This document shows, in pieces, positions 21,193-31,377 of a DNA stretch of 64,000 nucleotides. Made by a program: the position numbers and the translations under genes. This stretch comes from Gnetum montanum (Eukaryota > Streptophyta > Gnetopsida > Gnetales > Gnetaceae). A model generated the notes under the pieces. The model saw only the letters and a program-made list of their open reading frames with translations. It had not been told where the DNA came from and did not search any database. The stretch spans positions 434,273 through 498,272 of the forward strand of contig MNCI01006151.1 in NCBI GenBank assembly GCA_015680685.1, read 5' to 3'. The stretch's first letter is position 1; each line of letters opens with the position of its first letter.

Positions 21193-24100
21193 ATGGCTTC
21201 TTCTCATGCAATCAACTCACCTAAGGACAATACAGGAGAAAGTCAGGATCATACGCATAACCGAAATCAACCATGTCCTCAACAATCCAAAGTCACATAT
21301 ACTCATCCCGATGAGTATGTGCCGGATTTTACCTTTGTTTTCCATCAAGATGAGCAACTGCGGTGGAGAGACATGCAAGGTAACATCGTGTTACCCCCAG
21401 ATCGATCCGCTCCCAACATGCTTTCCCGTGCTTTGGTACAGTATGGCATGCATGAGCTGCTTGCTGAATACGTTTTGGATGATTATGACACAAGGGATTA
21501 TCATCCCACAAATGCCCAACGTATTCGGGATGCAAGGCAGGAGAGCCAACATTCACTATTGAAGGGCAAGGTTCCCCACGTCATTAGTGAAATAGGAGAA
21601 GAGGAACCCCTCACGATGGGTTTCTTAGAAAATGATGTTCCTCCTCCTCACTCTAGTGAAGAGGTTAGGCATCAGGGCCTTAGATCAACGATACATATTC
21701 CAGGCTCTGATCCCCGTGAGCACCAGCTGTTCACGGCAGGAACAATCACTCGCACTAATGACGGACTCGTTGATCGTCACAACGATCGGGGCCGAAGCAG
21801 CCGAAGAGAAGGCAAGAAACATCACCATGGTGATGGATCCCCTTCTTCTTCCCCTTCATCACATCATTCACCCTCTCCTTCCACATCTGGGCGCAGCCAC
21901 CATGAGCATAACGCGGAAAGTAAAGGTAGAAGAGATGAAATGCCTCGACAAGAAGGTCGAGAGGAGTTAGGACAAGGACAAGGACGTAGGGAGAATAGGG
22001 AACCACAACGTAGACATCACAGACGTCATGAAAGAGATGATCATGACGAACCCCTATTCGCAACCCGAAGTATGCTTGACATTAGAGAGGCAGTTAGGAT
22101 TCCCACAAGGCATTTGAAAGACAGTAGGATCAAGCGTTTGGATATAAATAATATCCCACGTTTTGAAGGGGGATACAACGCTGATCCTCAACATCATTTA
22201 CAGGCATTCCACGACGCCTGTGCCTTGCAGAACATAGACAATGAGTGGCAGAAACTCAAGTTGTTCCCAAGGACACTCACTAAAGAAGCGGAAAGCTGGT
22301 ACCGGTCCTTAGAACCGGAAACCATCAGGAGGTGGAGTACGATGCTCGAATTGTTCAACAACAAATATCAAACGTACTCCAGAGTGTCTAACTTGCGTAA
22401 GCAGATCCAAGGCTGGAAACAAGGAGCTCATGAATCCTTGGATGCTGCCATGGCCCGTTACTACACATTGCTACATCGTTGCCCGGGCCATGGGTACGCT
22501 AAGCGGGATCAACTTCGCCACCTCGTGGATGGGCTACGAAATGAAACGAGAAGAACTCTTGGGACTTACGCCCAAGGGAGACTCTCCCAACTAAGAGCCC
22601 ATGAAGTTGAAGTATTGTTGGAACAAGTAGCGCAAGAAGAGGGTGAGCTACGGAAAAGAGAAAGTGCGGAGGAATACAACCGTGATCCCTCCCTTCGTAA
22701 GAAGGGAGTGAAATTCTGTGATGAGGAGGATGAGTCACCACTCGAAGAGTTGGTGAACAGGAAAACTGTGCCGATCCAAAAGTTAACAACGGAGGTATCG
22801 GCTAAGGTAGACCAAATGTGGGATTCCTTAGACTCACGAATAGAAACAGTCCTGAAAATTGTAGAAGAGTCTAAGGATGAGCAAAGTAGTGATAAAAGCA
22901 AAAACATGCGGAGAAACTTTAACCCTGCACATAACAAGGGTAAGGGAAAAATCTCTAACTCCGATGAGGCTGAAAATTCTGATTCAGACAATGACGGTGG
23001 ATGTGAGGTCTGCTACTATGACCATCCTAAGGGATGTTGTCCAATTATCTCACATCTGCAGGAGTCTGGGGTGTATGCATTAAATCCAAGACTTAATCAA
23101 CGGCAAACACCCAGAAGGTTACCTTATCCACAAGGTAACCCGAGGCAGTTCCACCAACCCTTGACGTATTATCCAAGTGGAACACCTCCGCAGCCCATCG
23201 AGCAACATCAGCAGTGGCAATACCCACAGTCATGGGGGATGCCACAGCCAACACATCGATACCCTTACCGGCAGCCTGATCCTTATGGTTATTATGTGCA
23301 GCAGCCAGTTTCTCCAGGTGACGCTATGAGTCACACTCCACGCCGTCACTACTACGCTCGGGAGTACTTCAGAAGGACTCCTTCTCCTCCGGGAGACATT
23401 CCACATCCTGTCCATCCTCTAACTCCACCCGCACCTTTTCCTCAAGTAGTTCCCATAACACCTCCTGCTCCAACAATGCAAGGGGAATTACCTACCCAAC
23501 CGCAGCAACGTCACGCCGCGAGATCTGTAAATATTCAGAGTGTAAATATCCAACCGGACACTAGTTCTGGCGATAACTGTACAAAAAAGAGACCCTTTTT
23601 CAGAACTAGGAGCCCGGATAGGCTCTCGCAACAACAAGCGGACGGGTATATGTATAGGCCTCTAACTACTAACACTTCGGAGCACCCTTCAGTCCAAGGG
23701 AATGTAACGCATACGGTTATGCTAACACATACCGTAACTGACTGGATCAAGGTAGGCCACCTTCCCAGGAAACTAACTGATCCTGGGAGTCCCTTTATTC
23801 ATTTGCAGATCGCTGGGAATGCACCACATCGAGCTCTTCTTGACTCAGGTTCCGGAGTCAACTTAATTTCGCGAAAGATGTATCACGCCTGGAACCTGCC
23901 CCAACTTAAGAAGAGCAACATCCAACTAGAGCTGGCAGACCAGTCCATCACTATTCCCTTGGGTTTGGTGGAGGACGTTATCACCACTGTGTGTGGTTGG
24001 TCCTACCCAGCGGATTTCCTAGTGATCGATGTTAACAACAACGAAGGGGACTTCCCAATTATAATGGGAAGGGCATGGCTAAGCACAGTAGATGCATGCC

Positions 24101-24537
24101 TTAGGATCCGTGATCTTTCCTTGGAAATCTCCAAGATAAACATATGTGGAAAGATCGAGAAGAGGATAGTTCCATGCATCACATACAGTGATTCATCGGG
24201 TGATGACACGGAGGAAATGTCTCCATGTCACAGGTGTGCCCAGGAAACTCTGCAACAAAGATGCCTGTATGTAGCAACCACACAAGAAGTAGTAGACACC
24301 CCGTGGTTGACAGCTTCTCATAAGAGCAAACAAATATGCATGGAACGAACTGAGGCAACTCATGCCAACAACCGTGGCATAGACACATTGGAACGTGAGC
24401 GTCGCCAACTTCCAACCCTGAATTTAAGATCATCAATTGGGAGAAGTTGGGCACTGCTTAGAAATTCAAATAGGCGCTCACTACTTCGGATCTCTCCCTC
24501 ACAACTCAGTCATGGGGGAGATGGCCACCTATGCTAA
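21193..24537 (+). CDS. Gag-protease polyprotein of element A
   Basis: An intact 1114-residue frame; the first ATG in frame is at 21193 (MASSHAINSP), 127 bases after the primer site. A charged, low-complexity region (about 170-300) precedes the Gag core at about 310-480, with LKLFPRTLTKEAESWYRSLE. A zinc knuckle variant CEVCYYDHPKGCC begins at residue 604 (C604, C607, H611, C615/C616). A proline/glutamine-rich linker leads to a retropepsin with ALLDSGSGVNLIS (catalytic D884) and FPIIMGRAWLSTVDA. Gag packages the RNA in cytoplasmic particles and the protease processes it. The last 40 or so residues (from about RRQLPT to HGGDGHLC) join the post-protease linker to the former pol 3' end, so RT-RNase H-integrase are deleted. 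The open frame argues for recent activity; the missing enzymes must come from another element. Confidence 0.93.
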   Translation: MASSHAINSPKDNTGESQDHTHNRNQPCPQQSKVTYTHPDEYVPDFTFVFHQDEQLRWRDMQGNIVLPPDRSAPNMLSRALVQYGMHELLAEYVLDDYDTRDYHPTNAQRIRDARQESQHSLLKGKVPHVISEIGEEEPLTMGFLENDVPPPHSSEEVRHQGLRSTIHIPGSDPREHQLFTAGTITRTNDGLVDRHNDRGRSSRREGKKHHHGDGSPSSSPSSHHSPSPSTSGRSHHEHNAESKGRRDEMPRQEGREELGQGQGRRENREPQRRHHRRHERDDHDEPLFATRSMLDIREAVRIPTRHLKDSRIKRLDINNIPRFEGGYNADPQHHLQAFHDACALQNIDNEWQKLKLFPRTLTKEAESWYRSLEPETIRRWSTMLELFNNKYQTYSRVSNLRKQIQGWKQGAHESLDAAMARYYTLLHRCPGHGYAKRDQLRHLVDGLRNETRRTLGTYAQGRLSQLRAHEVEVLLEQVAQEEGELRKRESAEEYNRDPSLRKKGVKFCDEEDESPLEELVNRKTVPIQKLTTEVSAKVDQMWDSLDSRIETVLKIVEESKDEQSSDKSKNMRRNFNPAHNKGKGKISNSDEAENSDSDNDGGCEVCYYDHPKGCCPIISHLQESGVYALNPRLNQRQTPRRLPYPQGNPRQFHQPLTYYPSGTPPQPIEQHQQWQYPQSWGMPQPTHRYPYRQPDPYGYYVQQPVSPGDAMSHTPRRHYYAREYFRRTPSPPGDIPHPVHPLTPPAPFPQVVPITPPAPTMQGELPTQPQQRHAARSVNIQSVNIQPDTSSGDNCTKKRPFFRTRSPDRLSQQQADGYMYRPLTTNTSEHPSVQGNVTHTVMLTHTVTDWIKVGHLPRKLTDPGSPFIHLQIAGNAPHRALLDSGSGVNLISRKMYHAWNLPQLKKSNIQLELADQSITIPLGLVEDVITTVCGWSYPADFLVIDVNNNEGDFPIIMGRAWLSTVDACLRIRDLSLEISKINICGKIEKRIVPCITYSDSSGDDTEEMSPCHRCAQETLQQRCLYVATTQEVVDTPWLTASHKSKQICMERTEATHANNRGIDTLERERRQLPTLNLRSSIGRSWALLRNSNRRSLLRISPSQLSHGGDGHLC

Positions 24538-26543
24538 TCATATGGGGCCCTCAGTTCTTTTTCAGTTTTTGTTTTACACATTTTTGTTTTACAACGTTTT
24601 TGTTTTTCACATTTTTGTTTTACAATTTCTTTAACTTTTCTAATTTTTGTTTTACAAATTTCTTTAACTTTTCTTGTTTTTGTTTTACAACATCGTTATA
24701 TTTTTCTATCTTTTTGTGTGTGTGTGTGTGTGTGTCATCCATCATGTAAATTCGTCACCCAATAAGTGTTCGGGCCGATGGGATGAACTGTTTTTCATTA
24801 ATTGCTAATGTTTGGTTTTTACCTTTAAGTTACATTGTTGATACTAAGGTATGTTCTTTTGATATGGCAGGCAATGAGATCACTTCATCCATCCATCCAT
24901 CAAGTCTATGGTTTCCCTTGGCTTGGAAATGTACAGTTCCCTTCCAATAAGAACTTTAACGAACCAGTGACTGGGCATTTCTCAAACTAAGGAAGGACTC
25001 AAGGATTTGAAACGGGTGTGACTTCAAGGGAACTTGGTGCTCTTGTGTTGGTCATTCACTTGGGTGCTTGGATGTTTTCTTCTTGGGTTTTCTTACCGTT
25101 CCGATGTAACCCAATAATCGGAAGCTGAGACAATAAAAATAAAGAAGTCTTTGCATGGTGTGGTCCCCACGCATAAAAACACAAAACAAAAAAAAGAAGA
25201 AAAAAAATGGAAAAACAGAAAAAAGAGAAGAAGAAAAAGCTAAAAAGCTAAAAGTGAGGATTCAAAGCACACCCCTTAGACGAAATAAAATTTGGGCTGC
25301 AAGCACTGGTTATGGAACCAAAGTGTTCCCTCTAACTAAGGCCCTTCTCGCTTCCCATTCTCTCTGTTGTTTCGTCGGAATGGTGGTGGCTTCTCGAAGT
25401 TGCATCCTTGTTACCCAAGTGGATGATTTAACCAACTGCATTGATGCGAAGTCACTGGAAGTGGTTGGTTTGAGGCCAGAGTTGGAATGAGATTCGCCAA
25501 GTCACATTAATCATGAAACACACAAGGGGCTGTACACCACCTTGTTCTTGGGATTCCATTCCACTTCTCTTCTTCCCATCCTTCTCTCCATTGTTCACCT
25601 CATTGCCGGTTGTATCATTGTATATACTTTGGTTGATGCTTTGTTTTCTTTTTGGTAAATTCTTACGGTTAAGACTTTAACTCTTGTTCCAAAGGACATT
25701 CCCAGAGCCCACGGACTCTTTGAATGTGGGATTGTCAGGGCATTAAGGGCATGAGCCTGCTTTGGGGAGGACCCACTGACATTCCTATTTGGAACATTAG
25801 TTAACTTCTTTTCCTTAACATTTTTGCAATTAATTAACATTTTTGTTCATTTCCATCTTGACATCCCTTTCACTGATGCCATAGTTGTCCCATTTCCCTA
25901 TCTTTCCTACTCCTTTTCTTTCTCCATTCTAACGCTACCGGAGGTTCGCGATTAGTCATGGGGGTACGGGGCCTGATTTTTCGATTTTTATCCTAAGCCC
26001 CGGATTTTTTCGTTTTTCTTCCTAACCCCTACACCTTCGATAGCCATCATCCACATTTTCCCGGATCCATATTAGCCATACCACAACTTAGCCAAGGAAC
26101 TTACACCGAAGCAAGGTATGATTTACTTAATGATTCAATTACCCTTGATAATATATGATTGTGTTGTGGGTGCAGATGGCCATCATACAACAACGGAATG
26201 GATCTGGAGCAAACACTTGGAGTGGAGCAGCATTGAAGCCACTATGCAAGGAGAAGAATTGATAATGCGCTTACGGATGGACAATGAAAGGCGCAATTTA
26301 GGCGTTGGTAGCAACAAGACTCTTCTCTCTTTTCCTCTTCTATTCTCTCTCCTCTTTTCTCTTAGCTACCAACTGTGGCCTGATGTCATTGTAATAAGGT
26401 GTTCACCCTTGTTGTCATGAACACCAATTTTGTCAAGTCTTGTAATGAAGACCATTCACATGTCACCCCATTAGTTCCATTTCCCCTAATAATCCCATAC
26501 CTACCTGATATCATTGTAAGGAACTCAAGGATGAGTTTTCATT
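24538..26543 (+). other. 3' non-coding region of element A
   Basis: It holds the T-rich TTTTGTTTTACA tract (24560-24700), a (TG)n run (about 24716-24735) and a block shared with E (25255-25440). The conserved block 25720-25790 is shared with B, E and G. A second CATGGGGGTA word lies at 25957-25966. The short frame at 26118-26420 sits where B and G have their long 3' ORF and may be its remnant; I do not call it a gene. Confidence 0.6.
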
Positions 26544-26557
26544 CAGTCATGGGGGTA
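26544..26557 (+). promoter_or_regulatory. Polypurine tract of A
   Basis: CAGTCATGGGGGTA ends directly at the LTR start TGATGAG (26558). Confidence 0.8.
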
Positions 26558-27061
26558 TGATGAGATGCGACATGCACTGAGCCGCGATATCGCGTACGCG
26601 ATATCGCGGTCCGCCGCCATATCTATAAATAAGAGGCGGCACTCCCTTCGTTTCGAAATCCTGGCTAGAAGTAGCGAAGCTCTGGTAGATTGATCACTCC
26701 AGAGTTAGAATTTTTCCCATGTGCCCGCAGTAGGAGTCCTAGAGTGAACGGCTCTTTATTCGAGCAGCTTGTAACCTGAACCCAAGTTGTGTACGGCAAT
26801 AAAGACGAACTTGATTGGATAAACCTTGCAGTACATGGTTTTCTTGTTGTTTATTTATTGCTTTCCTAGTGCACACAAGTACGACTTGATTACGAGCGTC
26901 TACGAACGTGTACGGCTAGTCAAGGAATCAGCTACTCATTGCTAGGCTAGAATGTGTGATAAGTACGACTTAGTTACGAGCACCCACGGGTGTGTACGGC
27001 TAGCTAAGGAATCGGCTACTTATCACACTTAAGCTAAATAGGTGCCTCAGTATGACCACTT
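26558..27061 (+). repeat. 3' LTR of element A, truncated
   Basis: It matches the 5' LTR from TGATGAG to GACCACTT, then breaks off, losing the last 384 bp. It has only two palindrome units, forming one perfect 28-bp palindrome at 26582-26609, and lacks one 132-bp GTGTACGGCTAG repeat interval. Confidence 0.9.
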
Positions 27062-27082
27062 AACCCTAAACCCTAAACCCTA
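27062..27082 (+). repeat. Interstitial telomere-type repeat, three units
   Basis: Three exact AACCCTA units (the complement of TTTAGGG) lie precisely between the broken 3' LTR of A and the broken RT gene of E. Neither neighbouring element has this sequence at this position. Confidence 0.85.
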
Positions 27083-27830
27083 GTAGCCCATATGACCAAG
27101 GAATAATTGCACTTCTTTAACTATTTCAGGTTGATAGGTTATTCCTTGGATGACCCTTATTTTTTTAGAGTCTACCTCAATTCCTACTTTTGAAATATGG
27201 TGCCGTAAGACTGTGCCTTCTTGGACCATAAGATGGCTCTTTTGCCAATTTGGTTGGAAGTTTGTTTCGACACATCTCCTTAACACCTACTCAAGGAAAT
27301 CTATGGCTTGCTTGAATGTAGCTCTGCAGGTAGAAAAATCATCCATGAAGACTTCTACCCCACTATCGATTTGTTGTTGGAAAATGCTTAGGACTAATCA
27401 TTGAAATGTGGCTGGGGCACTACATAGACCGAATGGCATTTGACGGTAAGCAAAAGTTCCCCAATGACTTGTGAAAGTTATATTTGCCTAGTTCTTTAGT
27501 GTAATCTAAATTTGGTTATAGCCACTATAGCCATCCAGAAAGCTATAGTAGATGTGCTTAGAAATGGTGTCCGACACTTGGTCGACAAAAGGTAATGAAA
27601 AATGATCTTTGAAAGTTTCCATGTTGAGTAGATGAAAGTCAATGCACACCTACCATTTTCTTTCTTTTTTGGGCACAATCATGAGTGGACTGACCCACTC
27701 ACTATCTACGATAGGGTAGATGAATCCCACCTTGAGAAGTTTTTCAATCTGTTTTTTGATAATTTGCTTTAATTTGGGATTCAAATGTCGTTGTGGCTAT
27801 CATTTTGGCTTAACAATGGGGTCAATGTAT
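27083..27830 (-). pseudogene. Reverse transcriptase pseudogene of element E
   Basis: The minus strand from 27820 gives a start region KQIEKLLKVGFIYPI, then WVSPLMIVPKKKENG, MPFGLCSAPATFQ near 27440, the active-site stretch VEVFMDDFS near 27345 and, last, VQLFLGHMGYY at 27083. MDDFS in place of YxDD-type sequence and the phrase around it are typical of Athila/Tat RTs. Stops and at least two frameshifts are present, and Y of the YxDD box is F. The gene ends at the telomere-type repeat; the thumb, RNase H and the start of integrase are missing. RT copies element RNA to DNA using the tRNA primer. Confidence 0.85.
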
Positions 27831-27959
27831 ATCTGATGCTTTCATATTCTTGGATCTATACTAGTGAGCTCAAAATATGATCGGGAAAAGGTTGTTGACT
27901 ATTTTTCCACATCCTTCATCAACATTTTCTTTTTTTTTTTACAGTAAGCTTGGCATTAA

Positions 27960-30900
27960 TGATGACTAGCCTTCCATTTTCAAGAACACATACTCTATTC
28001 CAGCCAGGAGTTTCTTCAATTCAAGGGGTTCTTGTTTAATATTATCAGGATTCTCCAAATCTCCCCAATTAACATCATCATTTACTCCTTTGGAGAGTTG
28101 GTGATGAACTTGCTCAAGTTCATCCATACTTGCAACATACTTGTACATTAGGCCCTCAGCAGGGTCCATGCATAATGTACTACTGCTAGAATCAGTTGTT
28201 AGGCACTAGGTGCCTTCTTGTTTTGTGGTTGCTACATATAGATATCTTTGGATTTTAGCTTTTGGTGCACATTGCTTGCATGCAGAGATAGATGTTCACT
28301 TCACTCTTGATCTTTTCAAATTCATTCTCTTTAGATATCTCAAGGAAAGATCTTTAGTGCCCATTTTGGCATCAACGGTGCTCAACCATGCCCTTCCCAT
28401 AATAATTGGAAAGTCTCCCTTGTAGTTCTCCACCTTGATTACTAGGAAGTCGACAAGATATGACCATCCACATATGGTGGTTATAATGTCTTCTACTAGT
28501 CCCAATGGAACAATGATGGACTAGTCTACCAGCTCCAGCTAGATGTTACTCTTCTTCAAGGAAGGAAGGTTCCACATCATGTACATCTCATGTAAGATCA
28601 TATTAACATCGAAACGAAAGTCAAGAAGAGCTTTACAAGGTTCATTTCCACAAATTTGCAAATATACTAGGGGATTCCCACGATCAACTAACTTCCTGGA
28701 TAGGTTACCAGCTCAAATCCAATCAATTAGAACATGGGTCAACATTATAGTATGGATTCAAGAGGGATTTTGGTTTGAAGGGGACTTAGATAAAGATGAA
28801 ATAGAGGAAGGTGGAGGAGTAGGGTTACCAACCACTGATGTGTTTGAGGGCTTTGATGAACTATAAGATCAAAAGAAGGATCTTTTCTTTGTTCGTGGTT
28901 CCAACCTACTTGGTGGATTAACTAGTTGCAGATTAACCTACTTGGTTTCTTTACTGTGGTTGGGTAGGTAGTTCACGCTACATGGATGGAGTAGGTGGTA
29001 GCTATGTAGGAGATGGAGAAGTAGGTGTAGGGATAGGAGGTGCATGAGGATAGTAGGTGGCATCCATCCTTGGATAGGACGATTGGTAGACTTCAAGAGG
29101 GTAGTAGTGAGGTTGGTAAGCAGCAACATGACCAGAGGAGTCCCATGGAGATGAGGGTTGCTAAGCATAGTAACCATAGGGATCTAGTTGTTGGTAAGGG
29201 TACTTCTGTCTTGAAGGTGGTAACACCCACGATTGTGACTGCTACCACTACTAGTACAATTCGTAAGGTTGCAGTGGAGTTCCACTTAGATAGTATTGCT
29301 GTGGTTGGTAGAACTATCGAGCATTACCTTGTGGATAAGACAATCTTTTGGGTGTTTGCCTTTGTGCAAGTCGTGGATGTAAGGCATACACCCCAGATTC
29401 TAGCAAGTGTAACACAATTGGGCAACATCCCTTAGGATGCTCATACTGACAAACATCACACCCACCATCATCATCTAAGTCACTACTTGCAACCATCTCT
29501 ATTGCAGACATTTTATCCTTACCTTTAGATATAGCACATTCAGCTTCCTTACATCTTCGGTGCTCATGCTCACCACTTTGCTCCTTGGACTCTTTAGCAA
29601 TTTTTAAAACAACTTGAAACCCATTATCCATGGGGTCCCATAATTGATCAACCTTAGCCATTATTTTAGATTACAATTTCTAGAGTGGTAAGTTTTTTTG
29701 ATTAGCCATATCATCTCTGGTTAATTCATCCTCATTATCACAAAATTGAACCCCCCTTTTGCGGATAGAAGGATTCCTATTATATTCCTCTACACTTTCT
29801 CACTTTCTTAATTCTCCCTCCTCCTTGGCTAACTACTCGATTAATTTTTGGATTTGACATGCGCTTAACTCTGTTAATCTCCCTTGGGCATAGATGCCAA
29901 GGGTTTTCGTTGTTTTAGACCATAACCCATCTATGATATAGAGAAGTTGATCAAGCTGAGAGTATTCATGGTTGGAACCCGATGTAGCAAGGAATAGTAT
30001 TGGCCAATAGTAGCATCCAAGGCCTCATGGTTTCCTTGTTTCCATGCTTGGATCTACTTCCTTAGATTGGATACTCAGGAGTACATTTGATATTTTTCAT
30101 TGAACAATTCCAACATTGTACTCCATCGCCTGATTGATTCTGGCTCCAAGGATTAGTACCAACTTTTTGCTTCCTTTATGAGTGTCCTTGGAAATAAGTT
30201 CAACTTCTGCCAGTCGTTCTTAATATTCTGCAAGGCACATGCATCTTGGAAGGCCTAGAAATGATTTTACGGATTAGCATCGTATCTTCCCTCGAACTGA
30301 GGGATGTTGTTCATATCCAGCCTCTTTATTCTACTATTCTTCATGTGCCTTGTTGGAATCCTCATGCCTTTGCAATGTTTAACATGTTCTGAGTGGCGAG
30401 TAGAGGTTCATCAAGGCCATGATCATGGTGCTTATGATGTTCTCTACTAACCCTTCTTTCTTGATGATGGGCCTTTCTGGATTGGCCACACCTCTGGTCA
30501 TGACTATCCCAACAGTTCCTTTTGTTGTGCTGGTCCTATCAGTCACCTCCATCATGGTTATTCCTTCTACAGCCATGATTTGAACCAGATGATGAAGAAG
30601 AATAAGATGATGAAGGGTAAGAGGAAGGAGAACTTGCTCCATGTTGACGCCTATCACCCTTTCTTCAATGCTGGTGACCATGATGGTGATCATGACCTCC
30701 TTTTTTCCTTTATCCTGATCCATTTTTGTCATTGGATCCATTTTGATTAGAACCTAGGTTATGAATTGTGGACTGCACGTTCTAGTTAAGGGCTCCTTGA
30801 ACAAAGTCAAAAGAGAGGAGAATCACTGAAAAAGTAGTTGCCTCCATCCAATGGGCCAAGTAGAGGTGAAAAAGTGTTTGACCCCTTACCCTTCACAAGA

Positions 30901-31214
30901 TCATGTTGGTGCTCCAACTGACAATCCCTTAACCTTTGTGCTTTAGTGGGATAATAATCCTATGCATCAAGATCTTACATCTTACATTCTCCATGAAGAT
31001 GTTCAAGCCCGTGTCGTGCGAGCATTGTTGGAACAGATCAAATAGGTGGCAACACAATGTTGCCTTCAATGTCACACCACCATAGCATTTCATCTTGATG
31101 TAAGATGAAGGTGAAGTCTGGTATGTACTCATCGAGATGAGCATATACCACACGATATTAGTGAGGCACCTGGTCTACCCTGGGTGGAGATGGGCTCCTA
31201 TGAGAAGAAGACAT
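27960..31214 (-). pseudogene. Gag-protease pseudogene of element E
   Basis: The start is set at the minus-strand ATG at 31214 (MSSSHR), aligned with A. Recognisable parts are DEYIPDFTFILHQDE near 31130, NDWQKLNLFPRTLIKEAKSW near 30210, a knuckle CDVCQYEHPKGCC near 29435, and the protease tail with GDFPIIMGRAWLSTVDA near 28400. The DSG motif region near 28610 reads LLDFRFDVN, so the active site is lost. After protease, a linker (CMDPAEG to DELEQVHHQL, 28170-28080) aligns with CMERTEA to ERERRQL in A and leads on to RT. This is the intact domain order from which A and F have lost pol. Many stops and frameshifts are present. Confidence 0.8.
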
Positions 31215-31358
31215 TTTATGTTAATGAACTTTTATGCAGTGTGCATTTAAGATTCAATTTAATTATAATAATAATTTTTTTAGAAGATTTGACTCTTAGG
31301 GTTCAAACAATGAGGTTACTAAGTTTCACTTGGTTTAGATAGCACACGTAGAACTAAA

Positions 31359-31376
31359 GTCCCTAGCATGGCGCCA
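31359..31376 (-). promoter_or_regulatory. Primer binding site of E (decayed)
   Basis: Minus strand TGGCGCCATGCTAGGGAC next to the LTR end, a decayed form of the site in A. Confidence 0.65.
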
Positions 31377-31377
31377 A

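Larger units (their letters stand above)
19971..27061 (+). mobile_element. Non-autonomous gypsy element A (Gag-protease only)
   Basis: It has a 5' LTR (1076 bp), a perfect tRNA-Asp-type primer site, one intact gag-protease ORF, 2 kb of non-coding DNA, a polypurine tract and a truncated 3' LTR. It lies inside the integrase gene of E in the opposite orientation. RT, RNase H and integrase are absent, and the protease tail runs straight into the sequence that in E lies after integrase. CpG sites and the ORF are well preserved, so it is the youngest large element here. The right end and its target duplication are lost. Confidence 0.9.

Noticed and set aside
22499-22991. Antisense frames inside the gag-protease ORF of A
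   Set aside because: Shadow frames of a well-supported coding region; no similarity of their own.
27062-27082. True telomere or chromosome end
   Set aside because: Only three units with retroelement sequence on both sides; interstitial.
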